NCBI GenBank assembly: GCA_031423635.1
Contig: JANPFX010000086.1
Span: 1-64,000 of the forward strand
Direction: 5' to 3'
DNA length: 64,000 nt
Source of the DNA: JANLQX01 sp031423635
GTDB lineage: Bacteria; Actinomycetota; Acidimicrobiia; Acidimicrobiales; JANYDT01
A program made the translations under genes and the position numbers. The notes beneath the pieces are model-generated. The model was not told the DNA's origin. It made no database searches and saw only the letters and a program-made list of their open reading frames with translations. Shown one piece after another: positions 34,101-42,455 of the stretch. Each line of letters opens with the position of its first letter. Position 1 is the stretch's first letter.

Positions 34101-37016
34101 TCAGCGGTAGTCGGACAATGGCGGACACGAGCAGACGACGTTGCGGTCGCCGAAGGCACCGTCGATCCGCGAGACCGGGGGCCAGTACTTGTCCTTGCGC
34201 AGCGTCGGGAGTGGGTAGGCAGCAACCTCGCGAGGGTACGCGCGGCTCCACGAATCGCTGAGCACGTCCTCAGCCGGGTGCGGAGCGTGGACGAGCGGGT
34301 TGTCGTCTGCCGGCCATTCCCCGGAGACGACCCGATCGACCTCACCCCGGATCGCGATCATGGCATCACAGAAGCGATCGACTTCGGCCAGCGATTCACT
34401 TTCCGTCGGTTCGACCATGAGCGTTCCGGCAACCGGGAAAGACATCGTCGGCGCGTGGAATCCGTAGTCCATGAGTCGTTTGGCGACGTCGTCGACGGTG
34501 ATGCCGGTCGACTGGGTGAGGGGGCGGAGATCGAGGATGCACTCATGGGCGACGCGTCCGTTCCGGCCGGTGTAGAGGACCGGGTAGTAGCCCTGGAGCC
34601 GCTGGGCGATGTAGTTCGCGGAGAGGATCGCCATCGCTGTGGCCATCCGGAGGCCCTCTGGTCCCATCATCGTGATGTACGTCCAGGGAATCGGCAGAAT
34701 GCCGGCCGATCCGTACGGGGCGGAAGTAAGCGCACCTACGGATGCCTCGGAAGTGTGGCCATTGATGGACGACGTGCCCTCGATCGCGCCATGGCCGGGA
34801 AGGAACGGCGCCAGATGTGTCTTCACGCATACCGGTCCGACTCCGGGTCCTCCGCCGCCGTGGGGGATGCAGAACGTCTTGTGGAGGTTGAGATGGCTGA
34901 CGTCTGCGCCGAACTTCCCCGGCTTGGCCAGACCGACAAGCGCGTTGAGATTGGCCCCGTCGAGGTACACCTGACCGCCGGCACCGTGGACAAGAGCGCA
35001 GATGTCGACGATTGCCGCCTCGAACACGCCGTGGGTGCTGGGGTACGTGATCATCAGCACGCTCAGTTGCGCGCCGTGCTGTGCGATCTTCGCTTGGAGG
35101 TCTTCCAGATCCACGTTCCCGCTGTCGTCGCAGGCGACCACCACGACGGTCATACCGCACATCGCCGCGCTTGCGGCGTTCGTGCCGTGGGCCGATGACG
35201 GGATCAGACACACTGTCCGAGCACCCTCACCACGGGAGCGGTGGTACGCCCGAATGGCGAGGAGGCCTGCATACTCGCCCTGCGAGCCGGCGTTCGGTTG
35301 CAGCGAGACGGCGTCGTAGCCGGTGATCTCCACGAGCATGCGCTCGAGCTCGCCGACCAGCCGGCGATACCCGGCGGTCTGGGCGGCCGGTGCGAACGGA
35401 TGCATTTCGGCAAACTCCGGCCACGTGACGGGGATCATCTCCGTCGTCGCGTTGAGCTTCATGGTGCACGAGCCGAGGGGGATCATCGTCCGGTCGAGGG
35501 CGAGGTCGCGGTCCGCAAGGCGGCGCAGATAGCGGAGCATCTCCGTTTCGGTGCGGTAGCGACGGAACACGGGATGGGTGAGGATTTCACCACTCCTGCG
35601 GTCCTCGTCGGGCATACCGCTGAAGATTCCTTCGCTCCGTAACTCGGTCGGCGAGGTGACGCAACCCAGTGACGAGAGAACTGCCGCGAGGTGATCGTCG
35701 GTTGTGGTCTCGTCGCACGTGACGGCGATGTGGTCGGCATCGACGAAGCGGACGTTCACGCCTCGGGCCAGAGCGTCGGCTACGACGTTCTCCGCCTGGG
35801 ATGGCACCCCGACGGTGACGGTGTCGAACCAGGTCGAGTTCTCCGTGTTCAATCCCACGCTCCGGGCTCCGGCAGCAACCACCGATGCGCCGTCGTGGGT
35901 ATGCCGGGCGATCCGGCGAAGGCCCTCCGGTCCGTGCCAGCACGCGTACATGCCGGACATCACGGCGAGGAGGACCTGGGCCGTGCAGATGTTGCTCGTC
36001 GCCTTGTCGCGGCGGATGTGCTGCTCGCGAGTCTGGAGGGCGAGGCGCATCGCAGTTCGCCCTGCTGCGTCGACGGATACCCCGACCAGGCGTCCCGGAA
36101 GCCCCCGCTTGTCGGCATCGCGCACGGCCATGAATCCGGCGTGCGGCCCGCCGAAACCGAGCGGCACACCGAATCGCTGCGCGGATCCAACGACCACGTC
36201 CGCCCCCCAGCTCCCGGGCGGGGTCAGGACGGTGCACGCCAGCAGGTCAGTGGCGACGCACACGAGGCCCTTCACCGAGTGCACGGCGTCGGTCAGTGTG
36301 CTCCGGGCGACCCGGTCACCGAGCGATCCACTGGTGTCGGGCCAGGCGAGAAGGCAGCCGAAGGCACCAGCAGCGACGTGAGCGCCGAGGGCGTCGGCAG
36401 GAGCGACGACGAGTTCGACGCCGAGCGGTTCGGCCCGAGTCCGAACGACATCGATGACCTGCGGATGGCACCCCGAGTCGACCAGGAAGCGGTCTGACGT
36501 CGACTTCGACTGGCGGTGGGCGAATGCCATCGCTTCGGCCGCGGCCGTTGCCTCGTCGAGAAGCGAGGCGTTCGCCAGATCCATGCCGGTCAGATCGGCG
36601 ACCATCGTCTGGAAGTTCAGGATGGCTTCGAGGCGTCCCTGGCTGATCTCGGGCTGGTACGGCGTGTAGGAGGTGTACCAGGCCGGGTTCTCCAACACGT
36701 TGCGGAGGACGACCGGGGGAATCACGCAGTTCGCGTAGCCCTGGCCGAGCATCGACGTGGTCACGGTGTTGCCCGAGGCGATCCGGCGAAGTCGGTCGAG
36801 TGCCTCCGTCTCCGAGAGCGGCGCATCCAAGTTCAGCGGTTGGCGGATGCGGATCGACTCGGGAACGATTTCGTCGAGCAGATCCTCGATCGTCGGCACT
36901 CCGAGCGCCGCGAGCATCTTGTCCGCCTCACTCGACGTCGGCCCGAGGTGTCGGTCGGCGAACGCCGACAGGTCCTGGGACGGAACGGACGGTGTGCGCT
37001 GCGGTACTTCGGACAT
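34101..37016 (-). CDS. gcvP: Glycine dehydrogenase (P protein of the cleavage system)
   Basis: The 971-residue single-chain P protein is PLP-dependent. It decarboxylates glycine and loads the aminomethyl group on lipoyl-GcvH. Motifs are FADRHLGPTSSEADKML at the N-terminus, MLGQGYANCVIPPVVLRN, YTPYQPEISQGRLEA, GFGGPHAGFMA, MIPLGSCTMKLNATTEM, QPNAGSQGEYAGL, SSAHGTNAASA, and the PLP-Lys region NLHKTFCIPHGGGGPG near residue 710. ATG 37016 is the family start; sequence further upstream is riboswitch leader. gcvT and gcvH are not adjacent. Expression should respond to glycine through the leader. Confidence 0.97.
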   Translation of the reverse strand: MSEVPQRTPSVPSQDLSAFADRHLGPTSSEADKMLAALGVPTIEDLLDEIVPESIRIRQPLNLDAPLSETEALDRLRRIASGNTVTTSMLGQGYANCVIPPVVLRNVLENPAWYTSYTPYQPEISQGRLEAILNFQTMVADLTGMDLANASLLDEATAAAEAMAFAHRQSKSTSDRFLVDSGCHPQVIDVVRTRAEPLGVELVVAPADALGAHVAAGAFGCLLAWPDTSGSLGDRVARSTLTDAVHSVKGLVCVATDLLACTVLTPPGSWGADVVVGSAQRFGVPLGFGGPHAGFMAVRDADKRGLPGRLVGVSVDAAGRTAMRLALQTREQHIRRDKATSNICTAQVLLAVMSGMYACWHGPEGLRRIARHTHDGASVVAAGARSVGLNTENSTWFDTVTVGVPSQAENVVADALARGVNVRFVDADHIAVTCDETTTDDHLAAVLSSLGCVTSPTELRSEGIFSGMPDEDRRSGEILTHPVFRRYRTETEMLRYLRRLADRDLALDRTMIPLGSCTMKLNATTEMIPVTWPEFAEMHPFAPAAQTAGYRRLVGELERMLVEITGYDAVSLQPNAGSQGEYAGLLAIRAYHRSRGEGARTVCLIPSSAHGTNAASAAMCGMTVVVVACDDSGNVDLEDLQAKIAQHGAQLSVLMITYPSTHGVFEAAIVDICALVHGAGGQVYLDGANLNALVGLAKPGKFGADVSHLNLHKTFCIPHGGGGPGVGPVCVKTHLAPFLPGHGAIEGTSSINGHTSEASVGALTSAPYGSAGILPIPWTYITMMGPEGLRMATAMAILSANYIAQRLQGYYPVLYTGRNGRVAHECILDLRPLTQSTGITVDDVAKRLMDYGFHAPTMSFPVAGTLMVEPTESESLAEVDRFCDAMIAIRGEVDRVVSGEWPADDNPLVHAPHPAEDVLSDSWSRAYPREVAAYPLPTLRKDKYWPPVSRIDGAFGDRNVVCSCPPLSDYR

Positions 37017-37054
37017 GGGACTCCTCGTGGGCACAGGTGTGCGCGAATGGATTC

Positions 37055-37300
37055 CCCCGCTGTCCGTTGACCTGAGAGATTCGTCCGCCGAAACCCGCAG
37101 CGGACTTTTCACCTTCGGTGCGCCCGCCCTGGCGGGACGGTCGGCTCTCCAGCGTTGCCGGTTCGAAGGTCTCCCTTCTTGCTGACGATGACGGTGCGGG
37201 TGCCTGAGAGGTTCCGGGGTGGTTGCTCCTACGGCGCCGGTCTCGGTCGTCGCTCGTGCTGCGAGCGCGACTTTCGTCCGGACTCTCCCGCCATCGACGT
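37055..37300 (-). ncRNA. Tandem glycine riboswitch controlling gcvP
   Basis: Read leftward, two aptamers are visible. Aptamer 1 (about 37296-37190) has GGGAGAGTCCGG, then GGCGCCGTAGGAGCAA, and closes with AACCTCTCAGGCACC. Aptamer 2 (about 37159-37055) has GCTGGAGAGCCG, GCACCGAAGGTG and AATCTCTCAGGTC. These are the core glycine-aptamer elements (GGAGAG, the GCCGnAGG internal loop, CUCUCAGG). A short linker joins the two, and the second ends about 40 nt before ATG 37016. In the family, glycine binding turns on cleavage-system genes. The expression platform is not clear from sequence. The rest of the 413-nt gene-free stretch holds the GNAT promoter. Confidence 0.92.
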
Positions 37301-37417
37301 TGACGGCGTCGTCAGACTAACCGGTGACGAACCCGGAGAGGGGCGCGCCGGTGGGCCGGGCCCGACGAACGGGGCGAAGCCATGGAGCTGCGGTGTGGCG
37401 ACGCGCCGACTCATCAC

Positions 37418-37423
37418 TACGAT
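37418..37423 (+). promoter_or_regulatory. -10 element of the GNAT gene
   Basis: TACGAT ends 6 nt before GTG 37430. It supports that start over ATG 37382, which would place the promoter inside the coding region. Confidence 0.4.
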
Positions 37424-37429
37424 GCTGGC

Positions 37430-38086
37430 GTGAGTTCGGGGAGATGGCGTCAATCGCTGAATGAGCGGTTGACCCAGCTCGCCATGGGGCCCGAGGTGCT
37501 TACCCGCAGGATGCTGCTGCGCCCGCTTCGTCCGAGCGACGCGCCGGCGTGGCAGGAGGTGCGCCGACGCTGCGAGAGCTGGCTCACCAAATGGGAGCCG
37601 GCGCGCCCGGTCGGGAGCGCAGATGCCGTGAGCAGCCGGCGGATCTTCGAGAACCGCTGCGAAGCCCGCGACCGTGAACGGGCAGCCGGGACTGCCGTCG
37701 GGTTCGCGATGCTCTACGACGGTCGTTTCGTCGGCGAATGCAACCTCAACAACATCGCTCGTGGCGCAATGCAGAGCGCCACGATCGGCTACTGGATCGA
37801 TGAGTCGGTCGCTGGGCTCGGTCTCACCGGTGAGGCCGTCGTCGGGGTGATGAGCCATGCGTTCGAGACGTTGGGGCTTCATCGGGTCGAGATCGCCATC
37901 GTTCCACGGAACCGAGCGTCGATCCGGGTCGTCGAGAAGCTCGGCCTCCGTGAGGAAGGCATTGCCCAGCGATTGATCGAGATCAACGGGGTGTGGGAGG
38001 ACCATCGACGCTTTGCCATCACCGTCGAGGAATGGCACCAACGGGCGGCGGACTTCCGACGCGCCTATCTCGACGAGGCCGTCTGA
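37430..38086 (+). CDS. GNAT acetyltransferase, RimJ/RimL-like
   Basis: The 218-residue protein resembles ribosomal-protein N-acetyltransferases: LTRRMLLRPLRPSDAPAWQEVRRR at the start, FVGECNLNNIARGAMQSATIGYWID, GLGLTGEAVVGVMSHAFETLGLHRVEIAIVPRNRAS (acetyl-CoA region and beta-4 to beta-5), and KLGLREEGIAQRLIEINGVWEDH. The exact target is unknown. GTG 37430 is favoured by a -10 just upstream; ATG 37382 is an alternative start. It is divergent from the gcvP leader and convergent with the acidic membrane protein gene. Confidence 0.87.
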   Translation: MSSGRWRQSLNERLTQLAMGPEVLTRRMLLRPLRPSDAPAWQEVRRRCESWLTKWEPARPVGSADAVSSRRIFENRCEARDRERAAGTAVGFAMLYDGRFVGECNLNNIARGAMQSATIGYWIDESVAGLGLTGEAVVGVMSHAFETLGLHRVEIAIVPRNRASIRVVEKLGLREEGIAQRLIEINGVWEDHRRFAITVEEWHQRAADFRRAYLDEAV

Positions 38087-38101
38087 AGGGTCGCCGACGA
38101 G

Positions 38102-40807
38102 TCAGCGGCGATGCCAGCGCAGCGCCATCGCAACGGCCACCACGGTAACGAGGCCGAACCCGACGGGCCCCACCACGACGTCGCTGATCAGCTTGACCGT
38201 CGAGGCCGAACCGAGCCGTCGTCCGGCGACGAATCGAAGAGCACCGATAGCGATCGCGACGACTCCGGTGGCTGCGGCCAGTCCGACGACGGGAGCCCAA
38301 CGGCGAAGATGCGACCGGATCGCGAGGAAGCTCGGCAACGTCAGCAGGACTGTTCCGACCGCAAGCGCGACCGGCCATGCGGACCCGGCTGATCCGAACG
38401 ACTCGCCGATGCGGAGAAGACTCGCCTCGCGGCCGGTGTAACGGGTCGGGATCACCGGCTGGTCGCCGAGCAGGGTCAGGACGATCCGCACAATGGCGAA
38501 TCCGACCAGCGCAGTCCCGATGGTCCCGGCGAATCCCGAGATCTCCGGTGCGACCCCTTCATCGATGACAGTGGTCGGCTCGAGTGGACGCGACGGGTAT
38601 GGCCGGTCGGACGACGGACGCGTTGCGGTCGGCCGGCGTGAGCCCGGCGACCCGGCGGCGACCCCGGCCGGGCCCACCGGCGCGGCTCCAACCGAAGTCC
38701 GCGCGCGCTCCAGGCGTTGCGGAGGGCGGGTCCACGGGTCGTCCGCGGACGAGGCCGACGAGTTGGGTCGGTTCCCGGTCGCCGGGGTGGGCGCCGAACC
38801 GCCCGGTCGGGCCGCTCTGACGGGTGGTTGAGCCCAGGGGTCGACCTCGGGCACGGCGGTCTCGTCGGCCGCCGCGGCGCTGGCGACCACGTCGATGGTC
38901 GGAACGGCGTCAGGAGTCGATGTCGAGGCGGACGACGTCGGAGCGGCGACCTCGAGTTCTGGCTCCACCGTCATCAGGTCGCCACTCGCCGGAACGGCGT
39001 CCGTCACCGGCGCGTCGACGTCCGGACCGGTGGCCTCGGCGGTGTCTGGTGCAATGCCCGGGTCGGTTGCCATCCCCGCGGTGTCGAGGGTGTCGTCCGT
39101 AACCGTGGCTTCCGGAGCGGCCGTTTCCAGGAACGGGCGCGCCGTGTCGTTGTCGACCGTCGCCGACGGTGCAGCGGTGGTCGGTGCTGGCGCATCGTCG
39201 CGGGGTCGGGTCGGAAACGAGTCGTCCAGGTCGCCGTCGGAGCCGAACTCTGCCGCCAGCGCCGCCCACCGCCGGCTGGTGATCTTCGGCGTCGGCGCCG
39301 CGACAGGGCGGGCGGACGACGCATCGGCCGGTGCATTCCGAACGGCGGCGGGCGCGGTCTTGCCCGCGCCCTCGGCCATGCGTCGGGACGGGGCGGGTGA
39401 ACGATCGCCCGAAGCGGCCTCGGTACCGACGAACGACTCCGCCGTCGGCTGGTGCACGGCGGACGAGGTTTCGCCCTGATCGTCGTGATCGTCGTCGGAG
39501 ACCACCGAAACCGTGACGAATCGAGCCGGTGGTTGCTGGGGAGGAACCGGATCGGCGAAGCCGGGCAGCCGGACGCGTACCTCTTCAGCGGCAACGAAGG
39601 GGTCGGCCTTCGCGGCCTCCAGGTCGCGGACGAAGTCGGCCGCGGGGGCGAATGCGGAGTGCGATCCGTCGCGAACGGAACTCCCGGAATCCTCAACCTC
39701 GTCGGCAGGAGGGGGCGTCTCGAAGCCGGACGGCTCGTCGAGGTTCGGAGCCCACCCGGCGCGAGGCGCGGTCGCCGTCAGCGGCTCCTCGTCGAGGACG
39801 GTGAGGTCCTCGAGTTCGAGTTGTTCGGGCTCGAGCGCGTCGCTGAGCATCAGTTCGTCGTCTGAGGGGGTCCCCTGGGTGAGAGCGCTCGGGTTGTCGT
39901 CTTCGCCGGTCGGCTCAATGTGCGCATCGAACTCGGGTGGATCGAGCACCCCTTGCGCCGCGTCTCTCGGCCCCTCCGGGAGCGAGACGGACGGCTCCTC
40001 GATCTGATCCTTGGTCCCCGCATCGATGCCCGGGACAGTGGTGTCGGGCCCGGGCACGTCCGGCGACTTGGTCAGGAGTGGATCGAACGCCTCGACCGGT
40101 TCCCAGATCGGACTGAGTGGCTCGTCGACGGCAAGGTCCGACGGTTCGTCGTCGGAGGCGGGGATCGCCGCGACGTGACCGCCGAGTTGACCGTCGACAG
40201 CATCGTCGACGGCCTCGTCCTCGGCCGTGACGACATTGTCGTGGAGGGTCGATTCGTCGATCGCCAGGAGATCGGGATCCGTGGCCCAATCGGACGAGGG
40301 GTGATCGTTGGGGTCGGGGTCTGGCGCGTTTGTCTGCTTCCCGGCGGCATCTGCCACGGAGAAGGACAGTGGCTCGGTGGTGTCGCTGTCACCGGCACGC
40401 AGAGTCTCGAGACCGAGACCTCCGGGAACGAGCACGGTCGCCTCGGATTCCAGGGTCGCCTCAGTTTCGGCGCGGAGCGATCGCAAGCCTGTGGTGGCGG
40501 TGTCGGCCGGCCGGTTGGCATCGCCACCCCATCGTTTGGTGTTCCGGCGCGCCGCGGTCTCGAAATCGTCAGCCTCGGACTGCAGCCACGCGTCGACCGC
40601 CTCCGGTCGTGGCGCTGCGGCAGGCGGAACCGACGAGCGAGCCCCACCGTTGGTGAAGTCGTCGTCCCAGTCGTCCCACGCGCTGGCCGACCAGGGATCG
40701 TCGAACGCGTCGGCACCCTTGCGCTCGTCGGCGGTTGCCGCAGCGTCGCCACGATCGCGGCGGAACAACCCGCGACGGCGCTTCGGCGTGCCTTCGTCCG
40801 TAGTCAT
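38102..40807 (-). CDS. Large acidic, low-complexity protein with C-terminal membrane helices
   Basis: The 901-residue protein is of unknown family. It starts with a basic patch (KRRRGLFRRDR), then about 600 residues rich in Asp, Glu, Pro, Ala, Ser and Thr, probably disordered. From about residue 640 it turns Arg/Pro-rich, and from about 755 four hydrophobic helices follow to the end, for example GTIGTALVGFAIVRIVLTLLG and PVGFGLVTVVAVAMALRW. The last residues are basic (RWHRR). No catalytic motif is visible. A membrane-anchored disordered scaffold is a fair description. It is divergent from a small hypothetical gene (173-nt gap) and not in an evident operon. Codon use looks like its neighbours. 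Confidence 0.75.
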   Translation of the reverse strand: MTTDEGTPKRRRGLFRRDRGDAAATADERKGADAFDDPWSASAWDDWDDDFTNGGARSSVPPAAAPRPEAVDAWLQSEADDFETAARRNTKRWGGDANRPADTATTGLRSLRAETEATLESEATVLVPGGLGLETLRAGDSDTTEPLSFSVADAAGKQTNAPDPDPNDHPSSDWATDPDLLAIDESTLHDNVVTAEDEAVDDAVDGQLGGHVAAIPASDDEPSDLAVDEPLSPIWEPVEAFDPLLTKSPDVPGPDTTVPGIDAGTKDQIEEPSVSLPEGPRDAAQGVLDPPEFDAHIEPTGEDDNPSALTQGTPSDDELMLSDALEPEQLELEDLTVLDEEPLTATAPRAGWAPNLDEPSGFETPPPADEVEDSGSSVRDGSHSAFAPAADFVRDLEAAKADPFVAAEEVRVRLPGFADPVPPQQPPARFVTVSVVSDDDHDDQGETSSAVHQPTAESFVGTEAASGDRSPAPSRRMAEGAGKTAPAAVRNAPADASSARPVAAPTPKITSRRWAALAAEFGSDGDLDDSFPTRPRDDAPAPTTAAPSATVDNDTARPFLETAAPEATVTDDTLDTAGMATDPGIAPDTAEATGPDVDAPVTDAVPASGDLMTVEPELEVAAPTSSASTSTPDAVPTIDVVASAAAADETAVPEVDPWAQPPVRAARPGGSAPTPATGNRPNSSASSADDPWTRPPQRLERARTSVGAAPVGPAGVAAGSPGSRRPTATRPSSDRPYPSRPLEPTTVIDEGVAPEISGFAGTIGTALVGFAIVRIVLTLLGDQPVIPTRYTGREASLLRIGESFGSAGSAWPVALAVGTVLLTLPSFLAIRSHLRRWAPVVGLAAATGVVAIAIGALRFVAGRRLGSASTVKLISDVVVGPVGFGLVTVVAVAMALRWHRR

Positions 40808-40980
40808 GACGGGACCAATCTAGGTTCCATGGAGCCGGGGGTCGGGGACTTCGCCAGGCGTGCGGGTTCCCTCGAGTCGGTTGGGCGCTCGTTTCAGCGA
40901 GTCGCCGGCGTCGGCCCTGGCCAGCGCCTCACACGTGCGAGGTGGCGAAAGTGTCACAGGGGTGCCGCCACACTTCGTTC

Positions 40981-41352
40981 ATGTCCGTGTTGCACCCGAT
41001 CCCTCGACCCCAGTCATCCGGTCCGCATCGCGGGGTGTCGTTTGCCGAGTTCGGGGATCTGGTCGCCGATCTCTCCCGGTGGGCACGTCGCCGGCACCTC
41101 CGCATGCCGGGAGTGCAGTCCCCGCCGCGGGTACCGGGCGCCGAGCGGGTGGTCCGGCGATTCGGCGGCGAGGTCCGAACCATTGCCGTCGCCGTTCGAG
41201 GTCGGGGTCGCGTCGATGTACTGGTCGACGTCGTCTCCGGCATTTTGCTGGCCAACGGTGTGGCGCGTCGCGATTGGCCACCGATGATCGACGACGCACG
41301 GGCTGCAGTCGAGGTTGGACCGGTCGGCCCCCGATTTCTCGACGCAGCGTAG
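40981..41352 (+). CDS. Hypothetical protein
   Basis: The 123-residue protein is not recognised. The start ATG 40981 (MSVLHPIPRPQ) is chosen; the frame is open a little further up to 40942. The middle is very basic (RWARRRHLRMPGVQSPPRVPGAERVVRRFGG), followed by a hydrophobic beta-like stretch (TIAVAVRGRGRVDVLVDVVSGILLANGVAR). It lies just upstream of the tRNA gene on the same strand. Confidence 0.5.
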   Translation: MSVLHPIPRPQSSGPHRGVSFAEFGDLVADLSRWARRRHLRMPGVQSPPRVPGAERVVRRFGGEVRTIAVAVRGRGRVDVLVDVVSGILLANGVARRDWPPMIDDARAAVEVGPVGPRFLDAA

Positions 41353-41368
41353 GCTGACGATCGTCGCC

Positions 41369-41451
41369 GCCCGGGTGGCGAAATGGCAGACGCAGGGCGC
41401 TTAAACCGCCCGGGTCGAAAGACCGTGCGGGTTCGACCCCCGCCCCGGGCA
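41369..41451 (+). tRNA. tRNA-Leu (anticodon UAA)
   Basis: The acceptor stem GCCCGGG (41369-41375) pairs with CCCGGGC (41444-41450), with discriminator A at 41451. The D-arm GTGGCGAAATGGCAGACGC is typical of tRNA-Leu. The anticodon loop CTTAAAC gives anticodon TAA, which reads TTA and TTG. A long variable arm (GGGTCGAAAGACC) marks a class II tRNA, and the T-loop is GTTCGACCC. The 3' CCA is not encoded (ACCC follows). Confidence 0.96.
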
Positions 41452-41471
41452 CCCGTCAGCGACCGCCGTGG

Positions 41472-42455
41472 CTACGGCGTGCCGACAAGCTTTCTCGCGT
41501 AGGCGAGCGCGTGGGTCAGCGAATCGGTGAACGCCGTTCCCTTCCAGGCGATGTCGAAGGCCGTGCCGTGGTCGACGCTGGTGCGAATGATCGGTAGCCC
41601 GATCGTCACGTTCACACCGGTGTCGAAGGCGAGCAGCTTCATCGGACCGTGCCCTTGGTCGTGATACATGCAAACGATGGCGTCGTAGCGTTGTTGGTGC
41701 ACTGCGGCGAAGAACACCGTGTCGGCGGGATGAGGTCCGGACGCATCGATACCAGCCGCCTTCGCCGCCTCGATCGCCGGAGCGATGTGCTCGATGTCCT
41801 CGTCGCCGAAGAGTCCGTGCTCGCCGGCGTGGGGGTTGAGGCCGCACACGGCAATTCGCGGTCGATGGAGGAAACGCCGGAGCGTCGCGTCGGTCAGGCC
41901 GATGACATCGAGCACGCGCGGTACGCGCACCCGTTCGATCGCTGTGCGAAGCGAGCAGTGGGTGCTCACGTGCGTCACGGCAAGAGGACCGTTCGTCAGC
42001 ATCATGGTCACCTTCTCGGTCCCGCACAACGTTGCGATGAACTCGGTGTGTCCGACGAATCCAGGGTCGCTGCGCTGCGTCGCCTCCTTGTTCATCGGCA
42101 TGGTCACGATCGCGCCGACCCGTCCGTCGAGGGCGTCGTGAGTGGCCCGCTCCACGTAGTCGCGGGCGGCGGCGCCACTTGCGGCGCTCAGGACTCCCGG
42201 CGTGAATTGGGCATCGGTGAGTCGGGCGAGGTCAACGACCGCGAGACGTCCCGGCGTCCGATGGCCGGGCTCGTCGACGACCGCGACAGCGTCGGGCACA
42301 CCGAGGAGTGCGGCCCCCGCCCGCAGCACACGGGCGTCGCCGTAGATCACCACGTCGTCGAGCCTGCCGCTCGCGAAGGAGCGCAAAACGATCTCGGGGC
42401 CAACGCCAGAGCTGTCGCCCATGGTGATCGCGATCGGTAGGTGTTCTCGGGTCAT
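41472..42455 (-). CDS. pdxA2: PdxA2-like 4-phospho-acid-sugar dehydrogenase
   Basis: The 327-residue protein of the PdxA family has ITMGDSSGVGPEIVLRS at the N-terminus, the metal ligands GHTEFIA, VTHVSTHCSLR and YHDQGHGPMKLLAF, and NVTIGLPIIRTSVDHGTAFD. Its partner gene upstream, overlapping by ATGA, is a four-carbon acid-sugar kinase of the DUF1537 type. In such pairs PdxA2 oxidatively decarboxylates the 4-phosphorylated acid (for example 4-phospho-D-threonate), so catabolism is likelier than pyridoxal phosphate synthesis. A role in vitamin B6 synthesis cannot be excluded because no other pdxA is visible here. Confidence 0.85.
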   Translation of the reverse strand: MTREHLPIAITMGDSSGVGPEIVLRSFASGRLDDVVIYGDARVLRAGAALLGVPDAVAVVDEPGHRTPGRLAVVDLARLTDAQFTPGVLSAASGAAARDYVERATHDALDGRVGAIVTMPMNKEATQRSDPGFVGHTEFIATLCGTEKVTMMLTNGPLAVTHVSTHCSLRTAIERVRVPRVLDVIGLTDATLRRFLHRPRIAVCGLNPHAGEHGLFGDEDIEHIAPAIEAAKAAGIDASGPHPADTVFFAAVHQQRYDAIVCMYHDQGHGPMKLLAFDTGVNVTIGLPIIRTSVDHGTAFDIAWKGTAFTDSLTHALAYARKLVGTP

